Shown here: positions 17,628 through 28,598 of the stretch, piece after piece
How positions within the stretch are numbered: the stretch's first letter is position 1
How the letters are laid out: each line of letters starts with the position of its first letter
Source of the DNA: Oscillospiraceae bacterium
Lineage (GTDB): Bacteria; Bacillota; Clostridia; Oscillospirales; Oscillospiraceae
DNA: 64,000 nucleotides
Assembly (NCBI GenBank): GCA_015068455.1
Contig: SVKO01000006.1
Location: 62,001-126,000, forward strand
Reading direction: 5' to 3'
Made by a program: the position numbers and the translations under genes
The notes under the pieces: model-generated
What the model saw: the letters and a program-made list of their open reading frames with translations, nothing else
Databases searched by the model: none
What the model was told of the DNA's origin: nothing

Positions 17628-18179
17628 ATGGTAGATTTTAAAGACTATACCCGGAAAATGGAACGCACCCTGGAGGTGCTGCAGGAGGAGTTCGGCGCCG
17701 TCCGCGCCGGCCGCGCCAACGCCCGCGTGCTTGACCGCATCAGCGTGGAATACTACGGCTCCGAGACGCCCATCGGTCAGGTGGCGTCCATCTCCTCGCC
17801 GGATCCCCGTACGCTGGTCATCCAGCCCTGGGACAACAGCCTGCTGCGCGCCATTGAAAAGGCCATCCAGCAGAGCGATCTGGGCATCAATCCCCAGAAC
17901 GACGGCCGCATCATCCGCCTCAATTTCCCCATGCTTACGGAGGAGCGCCGTAAGGAACTGACCAAGCAGGTCAAGAAGTACGGCGAGGATTCCAAGGTCG
18001 CCATGCGCAATGTCCGCCGCGACGCCATGGATTATATCAAGTCCCTCAAGAAAAAGAGCGAAATCACAGAGGACGAGCAGAAAAAGGCAGAAAAGGACCT
18101 TCAGGAGCTTACGGATAAGTACATCAAGAAGGTCGACGCCGCCTGCAGCGTCAAAGAAAAGGAACTGATGGAGCTGTAA
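17628..18179 (+). CDS. frr: Ribosome recycling factor
   Basis: A 183-residue factor that, with EF-G, splits post-termination ribosomes. EFGAVRAGRANARVLD and the Lys/Glu-rich C-terminal helices match the family, and the length is typical. It starts one base after the pyrH stop with AAAGGAGG upstream. Confidence 0.97.
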   Translation: MVDFKDYTRKMERTLEVLQEEFGAVRAGRANARVLDRISVEYYGSETPIGQVASISSPDPRTLVIQPWDNSLLRAIEKAIQQSDLGINPQNDGRIIRLNFPMLTEERRKELTKQVKKYGEDSKVAMRNVRRDAMDYIKSLKKKSEITEDEQKKAEKDLQELTDKYIKKVDAACSVKEKELMEL

Positions 18180-18185
18180 TCGCTG

Positions 18186-18216
18186 TCGCCCGGAGGAAAG
18201 CGTTTCCCCCGGGCGA
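18186..18216 (+). other. Stable intercistronic hairpin between frr and uppS
   Basis: TCGCCCGGAGGAAA pairs with TTTCCCCCGGGCGA with one mismatch and a 3-nt loop. There is no T run, so it is unlikely to be a full terminator; it may protect the upstream mRNA end or adjust expression of the downstream genes. Confidence 0.6.
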
Positions 18217-18247
18217 CAAGCTATGCTTCCGCGCAGGAGGAACCGGC

Positions 18248-18988
18248 ATGGGTTTATTTTCTAAAAAAACAAAACAGAGCGCGCAGCGGCCTGTCCCGCA
18301 GCACATTGCCATCATCATGGACGGCAACGGCCGCTGGGCCACGAAGCGGGGGATGCCCCGCTACGGCGGCCATGCCTATGGAGCGGAAACCTTCCGCACC
18401 ATAGCCAACTACTGCAAGGACATCGGCGTCAAATATCTGACGGTCTACGCATTCTCCACGGAGAACTGGAAGCGATCCCAGGAGGAAATCAGCACCATCA
18501 TGGGCCTTTTGGGAAAATATCTCCAGGAGGCGCTGCTGGATATGGAGAAGAACCGGGTCCGGTTCGTCTTTTCCGGAGATCTGAGCCGCCTGAGTCCGGA
18601 ACTGCGGGACATGTGCATCCAGACGCAGGAGCGCTCAAAGGACTATGACGGTGTGCAGGTGAATTTCTGCCTGAATTACGGCGGCCGGGATGAGATCATG
18701 ATGGCCGCGCGGCGGTTCGCACGCGACTGCATGGAGGGGAAACAGTCCCCCGAGAATCTGGACGAAGGTCTGTTTTCTTCCTATCTTTACTCCGCGCAGG
18801 TGCCGGATCCGGATCTGATCATCCGCCCCAGCGGAGAAAAGCGCACCTCTAATTTCCTGTTATGGCAGTCGGCTTACAGTGAATATGTTTTTACGGATGT
18901 GCTCTGGCCTGATTTCACCCCGGAGGATCTGGAAAAGGCCATTGCCGAATACAATCAGCGTTCGCGCAGATTTGGGGGAGTGAAATAA
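18248..18988 (+). CDS. uppS: Undecaprenyl diphosphate synthase
   Basis: A 246-residue cis-prenyltransferase that builds the C55 carrier for wall synthesis from IPP and FPP. The catalytic block HIAIIMDGNGRWA, FSTENWKR and the C-terminal RPSGEKRTSNFLLWQSAYSE are all present. GCAGGAGG lies before the ATG. Its stop overlaps the cdsA start by one base. Confidence 0.97.
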   Translation: MGLFSKKTKQSAQRPVPQHIAIIMDGNGRWATKRGMPRYGGHAYGAETFRTIANYCKDIGVKYLTVYAFSTENWKRSQEEISTIMGLLGKYLQEALLDMEKNRVRFVFSGDLSRLSPELRDMCIQTQERSKDYDGVQVNFCLNYGGRDEIMMAARRFARDCMEGKQSPENLDEGLFSSYLYSAQVPDPDLIIRPSGEKRTSNFLLWQSAYSEYVFTDVLWPDFTPEDLEKAIAEYNQRSRRFGGVK

Positions 18989-19809
18989 TGAAAAAGAGGA
19001 TCATCGCGGCGGCGGTGGCGCTGCCTGTCTTTCTCATTGTGCTGCTGGTGCTTCCGCAGCTTGCAACGGCGATTCTGTTTGCGGCCATCAGCGTCGTGGC
19101 CGTGTGGGAGCTGATGTGCGTCACGGGCCTGGTACGGCATCTGCGCCTGTTCATCTATTCCGCGATCATGGCGGCCGCAGTCTCCATCTGGAGCTTCCTG
19201 GGATGTCCCCACGGCCTGGCGGTGCTGCTGCTTCTGGCCTATTTCACCGCGCTGGCTGTGGAGCTGCTTTCTGCCCATACGGCGCTGAAGTTTTCCAAGG
19301 TCTGCATCGCGGCGTTCAGCGCCATCGTGATGCCGCTCTTCCTGTCTGCGATGGTGCGCCTTCAGATGATGGAGAACGGCCGGTTCCTGGTGCTGGTGCC
19401 CTGCGTTATCGCCTTTACGGCGGATTCCGGCGCCTATTTTATCGGCCGCGCCTTCGGCAACCATAAGCTGGCTCCCATCATCAGCCCGAAAAAGACGGTG
19501 GAAGGCGCCGTGGGCGGCGCCGCTTGCGCCGTGTTGGGCATGATCATTTATGCGCTGATCCTCCGCTTTGGCTTCGGCTTCAGCGTCAACTATCTTTATG
19601 CGGCCATTTACGGCCTGTTCGGCGCCGTGGGCTCGATCATAGGCGACCTGTTCTATTCCTGTGTCAAGCGCCAGGTGAAGATCAAGGATTACGGCAACAT
19701 CCTGCCCGGACATGGCGGCGTGCTGGACCGGTTTGACAGCATGAGCGTTGTGGCGCCTCTGGTGGAGGCCTTCATGCTGCTGATCCCCTTTGCCGCCCGT
19801 GTTTCATAA
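18988..19809 (+). CDS. cdsA: Phosphatidate cytidylyltransferase
   Basis: A 273-residue membrane enzyme making CDP-diacylglycerol from phosphatidate and CTP. It has about seven to eight TM helices and the C-terminal CDS signature (GDLFYSCVKRQVKIKDYGNILPGHGGVLDRFDS region, with the conserved acidic residues). It starts inside the TAATG overlap with uppS. Confidence 0.96.
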   Translation: MKKRIIAAAVALPVFLIVLLVLPQLATAILFAAISVVAVWELMCVTGLVRHLRLFIYSAIMAAAVSIWSFLGCPHGLAVLLLLAYFTALAVELLSAHTALKFSKVCIAAFSAIVMPLFLSAMVRLQMMENGRFLVLVPCVIAFTADSGAYFIGRAFGNHKLAPIISPKKTVEGAVGGAACAVLGMIIYALILRFGFGFSVNYLYAAIYGLFGAVGSIIGDLFYSCVKRQVKIKDYGNILPGHGGVLDRFDSMSVVAPLVEAFMLLIPFAARVS

Positions 19810-19821
19810 GCGGAGACCGGC

Positions 19822-20964
19822 ATGACGAACGCATTGACGATTTTGGGCAGCACCGGCTCCATCGGCCGGCAGACGCTGGACGTCGCCCGGCATCTTCCGA
19901 TCCGGATCTGCGCGCTGACCGCCGGCTCCAACGTGGAACTGATGGCGCAGCAGTGCAGGCAATTTCAGCCGGAGCTGGCCGTCATGGCCACGGAAGCGGC
20001 GGCAAACGCCCTGCGCAGCGAGCTCGGCGATCAAAAAATCGAGATCCTCGCAGGGGAGCAGGGCATGCTGACGGCAGCCCGGCACCCGGATGCCGATACC
20101 GTCGTCACCTCGGTGGTGGGCATGCTGGGCCTACGGCCCACCCTTGCGGCCATCCGCGAGGGCAAGCGCATCGGACTGGCCAACAAGGAAACCATGGTCT
20201 GCGCCGGGACATTGGTCATGAGCGAGGCCAAAAAATACGGCGCGGAGATCATCCCGGTGGACTCGGAGCATTCCGCGATTTTCCAGTGCCTGGCGGGCTG
20301 CCGGGACCGCGGTCAGGTCCGGCGGCTGATCCTGACCTGCTCCGGCGGCCCCTTCTTCGGCATGGACCGGGCGCAGCTCGAGCGGGTGACGAAGGAGGAT
20401 GCTCTGCGCCATCCTAACTGGCGCATGGGCGATAAAATCACCATCGACTGCGCTACCCTGATGAACAAGGGGCTGGAGGTCATCGAGGCGATGCACCTGT
20501 ATTCCATGCCCCTGGAGAACATCGATGTGGCGATTCACCGGCAGAGCATCGTGCACAGCCTGGTGGAGTTCTGCGACGGCGCGATCATGGCCCAGCTGGG
20601 CGTGCCGGATATGCGCATCCCCATCCAGCTGGCCCTGACCTGGCCGGACCGGAAGCCCTGTCCCGCCCCGGCGCTGGACCTGTTCGCCTGCGAGCCCATG
20701 TCCTTCTCCCGGCCGGATACGGATACCTTCGGCTGCCTTGCGCTGGCCATCGAAGCGGCCCGGCGCGGCGGCACCGCCTGCGCCATCATGAACGGCGCCA
20801 ACGAGGCGGCGGTGGGGCTGTGCCTGCGTGGCGAGATCGGGATCGCCGATATTGAGCGCCGGGTGCGCGACGCCATGGACGCCGTCCCTGTCGTGGATGA
20901 CCCGGATTTGGACGCGATCCTGGAGGCTGACCGCCTTGCGCGGGAAGCCGTATTCAAGTATTGA
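19822..20964 (+). CDS. dxr: 1-deoxy-D-xylulose 5-phosphate reductoisomerase
   Basis: A 380-residue NADPH-dependent enzyme catalysing the second step of the MEP isoprenoid pathway. ILGSTGSIGRQTLDV is the NADPH site; VDSEHSAIFQ and the CSGGPFFG and HPNWRMGDKITID blocks form the substrate and metal site. It serves the same pathway as ispG at 22043 and feeds uppS. Confidence 0.97.
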   Translation: MTNALTILGSTGSIGRQTLDVARHLPIRICALTAGSNVELMAQQCRQFQPELAVMATEAAANALRSELGDQKIEILAGEQGMLTAARHPDADTVVTSVVGMLGLRPTLAAIREGKRIGLANKETMVCAGTLVMSEAKKYGAEIIPVDSEHSAIFQCLAGCRDRGQVRRLILTCSGGPFFGMDRAQLERVTKEDALRHPNWRMGDKITIDCATLMNKGLEVIEAMHLYSMPLENIDVAIHRQSIVHSLVEFCDGAIMAQLGVPDMRIPIQLALTWPDRKPCPAPALDLFACEPMSFSRPDTDTFGCLALAIEAARRGGTACAIMNGANEAAVGLCLRGEIGIADIERRVRDAMDAVPVVDDPDLDAILEADRLAREAVFKY

Positions 20965-20982
20965 TCGAAAGGCAATCACTCT

Positions 20983-22041
20983 ATGTATATTCTTTTGGCG
21001 ATTATCAGCTTCGGCGTACTCATTTTTGTTCATGAGCTGGGACATTTCCTGGCCGCCAAGGCCCTGGGCGTCAAGGTCAACGAGTTTTCCGTCTGCATGG
21101 GCCCGGCGCTGCTGCAGAAGACCGTCGGTGAGACCACCTATTCGCTGCGCTGCATCCCCATCGGCGGCTACTGCGCCATGGAAGGGGAGGACGAGGAAAG
21201 CGACAGTCCGCGCGCCTTCACCAACGCCAAATGGTGGAAGCGGATCATCATTCTGGTGGCCGGGTCCTTCATGAACCTTCTGACGGGCTTTCTTATCATC
21301 ATGCTGGTCTACAGCTCCGCCGTGGCCTTCAATAACGCGAAAATCGACTCCTTCTATCCGAACAGCGCCCTGGAGGAGGGCGGCCTGCAGGTGGGCGACA
21401 CGCTCTATTCCGTGGACGGCCACCGCATCTATCTCGCCTCCGACGTGAGCATGCTGTTCGAGCGTGTGCCCGACGATCGGGCGGATCTGGTGGTGCTGCG
21501 TGACGGGCAGAAGGTCTGCTTCCCCGACTTTCTTCTGGAGAAGCGCGAATACGAGGACGACGGGGAGAAGCAGATGCTCTACGGCATTCGCCTGGGCTAT
21601 GAAGATGCGACCTTCGGCCGTCTGCTGAAACAAAGCTGGTACGGGTGCCTGGATTTTGCCCGCATGGTCTGGATGGGTCTGGGAGATCTGCTCACAGGCC
21701 GTGCCACGATGAATGACATGGGCGGTCCGGTGACCATCGTGCACATCATGTCCGAGCAAGGCAAGACCGCGGCCACCACCGCCGCCGGTATACAGAACGT
21801 GTTCTATGTGGCGGCCTTTATTGCCGTGAATCTGGCGGTGATGAACATGCTGCCCATCCCCGCCCTGGACGGGGGCCGGGTATTCCTTCTGCTGGTGACC
21901 ACGGTGCTGAAAAAACTTCTTCGCAGAAAAATCGATCCGAAATACGAGGGCTATATCCACGCCGCGGGAATGATCCTGCTGCTGGGATTCATGGCCTTTA
22001 TCACCTTCCACGATGTGTGGATGCTGCTGTTTAAGAAATGA
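20983..22041 (+). CDS. rseP: RseP/RasP site-2 protease with PDZ domain
   Basis: A 352-residue membrane metalloprotease. The zinc motif HELGH (His17, Glu18, His21) is in the first TM helix and the third ligand is Asp296 in PALDGGR. One PDZ domain lies at about 115-190 between the TM blocks, as in Gram-positive RasP. It probably cleaves anti-sigma factors and signal-peptide remnants in the membrane. It is separate in type from the PDZ-less M50 protein at 5409. Confidence 0.95.
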   Translation: MYILLAIISFGVLIFVHELGHFLAAKALGVKVNEFSVCMGPALLQKTVGETTYSLRCIPIGGYCAMEGEDEESDSPRAFTNAKWWKRIIILVAGSFMNLLTGFLIIMLVYSSAVAFNNAKIDSFYPNSALEEGGLQVGDTLYSVDGHRIYLASDVSMLFERVPDDRADLVVLRDGQKVCFPDFLLEKREYEDDGEKQMLYGIRLGYEDATFGRLLKQSWYGCLDFARMVWMGLGDLLTGRATMNDMGGPVTIVHIMSEQGKTAATTAAGIQNVFYVAAFIAVNLAVMNMLPIPALDGGRVFLLLVTTVLKKLLRRKIDPKYEGYIHAAGMILLLGFMAFITFHDVWMLLFKK

Positions 22042-22042
22042 T

Positions 22043-23089
<1,047 letters not shown>

Positions 23090-23101
23090 CCGAGGAATAC
23101 C

Positions 23102-26100
23102 ATGCACTCAGATATCCCTTTTTTCACCCTGTTTTCGAATATTGACACGCCGGAGCTCCGCACGCAGATCCCCATGATGCAGGTTTCCGGCGTCGATCTT
23201 GATGCCGGGACGCGATCCGTTGCCGTGGAGGTCCGGTGCGAACGGTTTGTTCCCGCCGCGCTGCTGCGCGACTGCGAACAGGCGCTGATCCGGGCCTACG
23301 GCCTGCGCGACGCCAGGGTCACGGCCGTGTTTCCCGCGGAAGAGCTGCCGAAATTGGAGCCTGCGGAGATCACCCGCATCCTTGCCGAGGCCTATTCGCC
23401 CGCCAGGGGCATCCTGGCCGGCTCCCGGTGGCAGACCGATACAGACGAGAACTGCGTCCATATCCATCTGCAGGCCAACGGCGCGGACGATCTGAAGCCC
23501 CATCTGCGCCATGCTTCGGAGTATCTGTCACGCATGTTCGGCGTTCCCGTCCGGCTGGAGCTGCACAGCGCGAAGGCGCTGGACGCCGAAGCCCTGTTCG
23601 ACCGGACGGAGGCCCTGCGCGAGGAGATGATCGGCCAGCTGCCCCAGGCGGAGCCGCCGAAGGCAAAGGCCGCGCCGGCGGACAAATCCCGCGTGCTGTT
23701 CGGCAAGGCGTTCCGGGGAGAGCCGACGCCCATTTCCGAGCTGAATCTGGATATGGGCCGCGTCATCATCGAGGGCGAGGTCGTCGCCGTCAACCACCGC
23801 GAGCTCAAGAAAAGGAACGCTGTGGTGGTCAGCTTCGACGTCACGGATTATGAGAGCACCGTGCGGGTCAGCCAGTTTATGGAGGCGGCCCGGGCGAAGC
23901 CCATTGTCGACGGGCTTCATGGCCCGAATGCAAAGAAAAAAACCCCCGGCATGTGGGTGAAGATCCAGGGCCGGGTGAATCATAATAAATTCGAAAACGA
24001 TCTGGTGGTGGAGCCGAGCGCAATCATGATCGGGACGCATCCGAAGCGCACCGACAAGGCGGAGCAGAAGCGCGTGGAACTGCACCTGCATACCGTCATG
24101 TCCTCCATGGATGCGCTGACGGACACCGCCAAAGCGGTGCGCACGGCGGCGGAGTGGGGCCATAAGGCCATCGCCATCACCGACCACGGCGGCGCCCAGA
24201 GCTTCCCGGACGCCATGTTTACCGTGGAGCGCGGATGCAAGGTGGCCGGTACCGACGAGCCCATCAAGATCCTGTATGGATGCGAAGGATATTATGTAAA
24301 CGACGTGGACGACCGCATCGTGGTGCACGGGGAGGGGAATGCTTCCCTGCACGGTGAATTTGTCGCCTTTGACCTGGAGACCACCGGCCTGAGCGCCCGG
24401 ACGGACGTCATCACGGAGATCGGCGCCGTGATCATGCGCGACGGGGAGGTGCTGGACCGGTTCCAGACCTTCGTCGATCCCAAGCGGCCTCTGCCGCAGA
24501 AGATCATCGAGCTTACCGGGATCACCGACGCCATGCTTGTCGGTGCGCCGGAGATCGGCGAGGTCCTGCCGCAGTTCCTGGAATTCTGCGGAGACCGCCC
24601 CCTGTGCGCCCACAATGCCGATTTCGACGTGGGATTTCTCACGGCGGCGGCGCAGAAGCTGGATATCGCCTTCGCGCCGACCTATGTCGACACGCTGATT
24701 CTTGCCCAGAACCTCATGCCGAAGCTGGGCAAATACAAGCTCAATATTGTGGCCGACGCTCTGGGCCTGCCGGAATTCCAGCACCACAGAGCCTCCGACG
24801 ACGCGCTGACCTGCGGTCATCTGCTCATGCGCTTCATTCCCATGCTGGAGGAGAAGGGCATCGGGACTCTGGACGCCGTCAATCCCGCCATGGAGCGCTT
24901 GCGCGCCGGTGGCCGTCTGGATGGGCGGCACACCAGACACATCATCCTGCTGGCCAAGAATCAGACGGGCCTGCGCAACCTCTACCGGCTGATCTCCTAC
25001 GGCAACCTCAAATACTACAAGCGGGTGCCCCGAATCCCGAAATCCGAGCTGCTGCGCTGGCGGGAGGGCCTGATCATCGGTTCCGCCTGCGAGTCGGGCG
25101 AACTGTTCCAGGCGGTGGCGGCATACAAAAGCCACGCCGAGCTGCGCAGGATCGCGGAGTTCTATGATTATCTGGAGATCCAGCCCCTGTGCAACAACCG
25201 CTTTATGCTGGACAAGGGCCTGGCCGAGAGCGAGGAGGAGCTGCGGAACTTCAACCGCACCATCGTGGAGCTGGGCCAGGAGCTGGGCAAGCCCGTGTGC
25301 GCCACCGGCGACGTGCACTTCCTGGACCCCGAGGACGAGACCTTCCGCCACATCCTTCTGGCAACCAAGGGCTATGAGGACGCCGACCGGCCGCTGCCCC
25401 TGTACTTCAAGACCACCGACGAGCTGCTGGAGGAATTCTCCTATCTGGGAGAAGAGAAAGCCTTCGAGGTGGTGGTCGCCAATCCGAATCTGATCGCCGA
25501 CATGTGCGATACCATTCGCCCCGTGCCCCACAACCTTTTCGCCCCCTCCATCGAGAATTCCGTGGAGGATCTGAAGGCCCTGGTTTACGGACGGCTGCAT
25601 GAGCTCTACGGCGAAAACCCGCCGAAGCTTATCACCGACCGCGTGGAGACGGAGCTGGGCGATATCATCCGCTGCCATTACGACGTCATCTACATGTCCG
25701 CCCAGAAGCTGGTGAAAAACTCCCTGGACAACGGATATCTGGTGGGCTCCCGAGGCTCCGTGGGCTCGTCCATCGTGGCCTATCTATCCGGCATTACGGA
25801 GGTCAATTCCTTCCCGCCCCACTATCGCTGCCCGAATCCCGACTGTAAATTCACCACCTTCGACTGCGCCGAGATCCGCGCCATCGACGAGGATTCCGGC
25901 GACAGCGCGAAGATCGAGCGGGCGCAGTGGGCCAAGACCCATGCCGCCTGCGGCGCGGATCTGCCCGACGCCTGCTGCCCGAAATGCGGAACAAAGCTTG
26001 CCAAGGAGGGCTTCGGCATCCCCTTTGAGACCTTCCTGGGCTTCGGCGGCGACAAGGTGCCGGACATCGACCTCAATTTCTCCGGCGAATATCAGGCCAA

Positions 26101-27490
26101 GGCCCACGCCTACTGCGTGCAGATGTTCGGCTCGGATCATGTGTTCCGCGCCGGCACCATCGGCACCGTGGCGGAGAAGACTGCCTTCGGCTATGTGAAA
26201 AAGTACTTAGAGGAGCGCGAGCGCACCGTGGGCCGCGCCGAGGAGCAGCGCCTTGCCCTGGGCTGCGTGGGCGTCAAGCGCACCACCGGTCAGCATCCCG
26301 GCGGCCTGGTGGTCATTCCCCAGGAGAACGAGATCTACGATTTCTGCCCGGTGCAGCACCCGGCGGACGCCGAGGACTCCGACACCATCACCACCCATTT
26401 CGAATATCACTGCATGGAGGAGAACCTCCTGAAGCTCGATATGCTGGGCCACGACGACCCCACCATGATCCGCATGCTGGAGGATCTGACCGGCGTGAAT
26501 GCCCGGGCCATCCCCCTGGACGACCCGGATACCATGTCCATCTTCACCTCCTCCAAGGTGCTGGGGTACGAGGACGATCCGATCTTGGGCCCCGTGGGGA
26601 GCGTGGCCATTCCGGAGTTCGGCACCGGCTTTACCCGGGGCATGCTCCAGGAGACGAAGCCGACGGAATTCGACACGCTGATCCGTCTGTCCGGCTTCTC
26701 CCACGGCACCGACGTCTGGCTGGGCAACGCGCGGGATCTGATCCTCTCCGGCACCGCCACCGTCGGACAGGCCATCGGCTGCCGCGACGATATCATGAAC
26801 TATCTGATCTCCTGCGGCATGCCCGAGCGGCGCTCGTTCAAGATCATGGAGGCCGTGCGAAAGGGCAGGGGACTGCCCGAGGGCGCGGAGGACGAAATGC
26901 GCACCGCCGGCGTACCGGACTGGTACATCGGCTCCTGCCAGAAGATCAAATACCTTTTCCCCAAGGCCCACGCCGTGGCCTACGTCATGATGGCCTTCCG
27001 CATCGCCTGGTTCAAGGTCCATGAGCCCCTGGCCTTCTACGCCGCCTATTTCTACCGCCGCAGTCAGAAGGGCGGATTTGACGCCAAAATGATGACCCAC
27101 GGCAAGGAGGATGTGGTTGCGGCCATTAAGGCCATCCGCGATAATCCCGACGCCACCGCCAAGGACGAGGACATGCTCACGACGCTGGAGGTCTGCTACG
27201 AATTCTATTTGCGGGGCTTCTCCTTTGCGCCCATTGACCTGTACAATTCCGACAGCGTGAAATTCAAGATCTGCGGCCAGATGCAGCTCCTGCCGCCGTT
27301 CATCGCGGTCTCCGGCCTCGGCGAGACGGCCGCCCGGGATATCGCCGCCGGACGGGAAGGGAAGCGGTTCATCTCCGTTGAGGAGTTCTCCGCCGCCTGT
27401 CCGAAGGTTTCACAGATCCATATTGAGAACCTCAAGGCCGCAGGCGCCTTCGGCGACCTGCCGGAAACCAGCCAGATCAGCTTTTTCTGA
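23102..27490 (+). CDS. polC: DNA polymerase III alpha subunit, PolC type
   Basis: A 1462-residue replicative polymerase of Firmicutes. In order: N-terminal domain, OB fold (about 225-315), PHP domain (HLH at 328-330), an inserted DEDD proofreading exonuclease (Asp424 and Glu426 in FDLETTG, about 418-590), then the polymerase palm, fingers and thumb with a zinc finger (CPNPDCKFTTFDC to CCPKCG) and the catalytic PDIDLNFSGEY block. Length is typical. It closes the pyrH-led cluster and sits 13 nt after ispG. Confidence 0.97.
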   Translation: MHSDIPFFTLFSNIDTPELRTQIPMMQVSGVDLDAGTRSVAVEVRCERFVPAALLRDCEQALIRAYGLRDARVTAVFPAEELPKLEPAEITRILAEAYSPARGILAGSRWQTDTDENCVHIHLQANGADDLKPHLRHASEYLSRMFGVPVRLELHSAKALDAEALFDRTEALREEMIGQLPQAEPPKAKAAPADKSRVLFGKAFRGEPTPISELNLDMGRVIIEGEVVAVNHRELKKRNAVVVSFDVTDYESTVRVSQFMEAARAKPIVDGLHGPNAKKKTPGMWVKIQGRVNHNKFENDLVVEPSAIMIGTHPKRTDKAEQKRVELHLHTVMSSMDALTDTAKAVRTAAEWGHKAIAITDHGGAQSFPDAMFTVERGCKVAGTDEPIKILYGCEGYYVNDVDDRIVVHGEGNASLHGEFVAFDLETTGLSARTDVITEIGAVIMRDGEVLDRFQTFVDPKRPLPQKIIELTGITDAMLVGAPEIGEVLPQFLEFCGDRPLCAHNADFDVGFLTAAAQKLDIAFAPTYVDTLILAQNLMPKLGKYKLNIVADALGLPEFQHHRASDDALTCGHLLMRFIPMLEEKGIGTLDAVNPAMERLRAGGRLDGRHTRHIILLAKNQTGLRNLYRLISYGNLKYYKRVPRIPKSELLRWREGLIIGSACESGELFQAVAAYKSHAELRRIAEFYDYLEIQPLCNNRFMLDKGLAESEEELRNFNRTIVELGQELGKPVCATGDVHFLDPEDETFRHILLATKGYEDADRPLPLYFKTTDELLEEFSYLGEEKAFEVVVANPNLIADMCDTIRPVPHNLFAPSIENSVEDLKALVYGRLHELYGENPPKLITDRVETELGDIIRCHYDVIYMSAQKLVKNSLDNGYLVGSRGSVGSSIVAYLSGITEVNSFPPHYRCPNPDCKFTTFDCAEIRAIDEDSGDSAKIERAQWAKTHAACGADLPDACCPKCGTKLAKEGFGIPFETFLGFGGDKVPDIDLNFSGEYQAKAHAYCVQMFGSDHVFRAGTIGTVAEKTAFGYVKKYLEERERTVGRAEEQRLALGCVGVKRTTGQHPGGLVVIPQENEIYDFCPVQHPADAEDSDTITTHFEYHCMEENLLKLDMLGHDDPTMIRMLEDLTGVNARAIPLDDPDTMSIFTSSKVLGYEDDPILGPVGSVAIPEFGTGFTRGMLQETKPTEFDTLIRLSGFSHGTDVWLGNARDLILSGTATVGQAIGCRDDIMNYLISCGMPERRSFKIMEAVRKGRGLPEGAEDEMRTAGVPDWYIGSCQKIKYLFPKAHAVAYVMMAFRIAWFKVHEPLAFYAAYFYRRSQKGGFDAKMMTHGKEDVVAAIKAIRDNPDATAKDEDMLTTLEVCYEFYLRGFSFAPIDLYNSDSVKFKICGQMQLLPPFIAVSGLGETAARDIAAGREGKRFISVEEFSAACPKVSQIHIENLKAAGAFGDLPETSQISFF

Positions 27491-27498
27491 GGAAGAGG

Positions 27499-27527
27499 TT
27501 TCAATTCCGGGCAAACTGTGCTATACT
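27499..27527 (+). promoter_or_regulatory. Weak candidate smpB promoter
   Basis: TTTCAA, 17 nt, TATACT (27522-27527). The -10 box is good and the -35 box poor. It lies in the 69-nt gap after polC. Confidence 0.45.
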
Positions 27528-27559
27528 GATATGACCCCACAGGGAAGGGAGGCGCCGGC

Positions 27560-28021
27560 ATGGAGCAAAAGGGGATCCGTCAGATCGCGAAAAACCGTGA
27601 AGCGACCCATGAATACTTTATCATCGAGGATTTCGAGGCCGGCATCGAGCTTTCCGGCACCGAGGTCAAATCCATCCGCAAGGGCAATGTGAGCCTCAAG
27701 GACGCCTGGTGCACCGTGAAGAACGGCGAGCTGTGGATCCGCCACATGCATATCGCCCCATACGAGCAGGGCAACATATTCAACAAGGACCCCATGCGGC
27801 CCCGGCGCCTGCTGATGCACAAGCGGCAGATCATGTATCTGTTCGGCAAGATCAAGCAGGAGGGCTTCGCGGTGATCCCCCTGAGCCTGTATTTCAGCGG
27901 CTCCCGGGTCAAGGTCAAGGTGGCCCTGTGCAAGGGCAAAAAGCTCTATGACAAGCGCGAGGACATGGCCCGCCGCGACGCCAAGCGGCAGATCGACCGC
28001 GCCATGAAGGAAAGGAGATAA
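27560..28021 (+). CDS. smpB: SsrA-binding protein SmpB
   Basis: A 153-residue RNA-binding protein that delivers tmRNA to stalled ribosomes. EYFIIEDFEAGIELSGTEVKSIR is the family block and the C-terminal tail is basic (RRDAKRQIDRAMKERR), as needed for decoding-site entry. GGAAGGGAGG precedes the ATG. Its partner RNA is encoded 578 nt downstream at 28599. Confidence 0.97.
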   Translation: MEQKGIRQIAKNREATHEYFIIEDFEAGIELSGTEVKSIRKGNVSLKDAWCTVKNGELWIRHMHIAPYEQGNIFNKDPMRPRRLLMHKRQIMYLFGKIKQEGFAVIPLSLYFSGSRVKVKVALCKGKKLYDKREDMARRDAKRQIDRAMKERR

Positions 28022-28022
28022 T

Positions 28023-28565
28023 ATGGCAAATCCCATCGTAACCATCGAAATGCAGGACGGCGGCGTCATCCGCGCCGAGCTCTATCCCGAGACCGCGCCC
28101 CAGTCGGCGTACAACTTCATCTCCCTGTGCAAGCAGGGCTTCTACAACGGCCTGATCTTCCACCGGGTCATCCCCGGCTTCATGATCCAGGGCGGCTGCC
28201 CCCAGGGCACCGGCATGGGCGGCCCCGGCTACTGCATCAAGGGCGAATTCCTTTTTAACGGCGTGGAGAACAAGCTCAAGCACAAGCGGGGCGTGCTGTC
28301 CATGGCAAGAAGCCAGTCGCCCAACTCCGCGGGCAGCCAGTTCTTCCTGATGCATCAGGACGCGCCCCATCTCGACGGCCAGTATGCCGCCTTCGGCAAG
28401 GTCATCGAGGGAATGGACGTGGTGGACCGGATCGCGGCCACGGCAACGGACCGCAGCGACCGGCCCGTGGAACCGCAGGTCATGAAGACCGTCACTGTGG
28501 ACACCTTCGGCGAGGAGTATCCCGAGCCCAAAAAGCTGGACGATCCCTACGCCAGATTCAGATAA
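28023..28565 (+). CDS. Cyclophilin-type peptidyl-prolyl isomerase
   Basis: A 180-residue cytosolic cyclophilin. FHRVIPGFMIQGG, the NSAGSQFFLM segment and FGKVIEGMDVVDRI are the core motifs; the Arg in FHRV and the Gln in FMIQGG belong to the active site. It has no signal peptide. It starts one base after the smpB stop, so it is co-transcribed with smpB. Confidence 0.93.
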   Translation: MANPIVTIEMQDGGVIRAELYPETAPQSAYNFISLCKQGFYNGLIFHRVIPGFMIQGGCPQGTGMGGPGYCIKGEFLFNGVENKLKHKRGVLSMARSQSPNSAGSQFFLMHQDAPHLDGQYAAFGKVIEGMDVVDRIAATATDRSDRPVEPQVMKTVTVDTFGEEYPEPKKLDDPYARFR

Positions 28566-28572
28566 TCAACAA

Positions 28573-28592
28573 CCGCCCCGGTTTCGGGGCGG
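28573..28592 (+). terminator. Hairpin between the isomerase gene and tmRNA
   Basis: CCGCCCCG/CGGGGCGG stem with a GTTT loop. It has no T run and lies 6 nt from the tmRNA 5' end, so it may serve RNA processing rather than full termination. Confidence 0.5.
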
Positions 28593-28598
28593 AGATAT

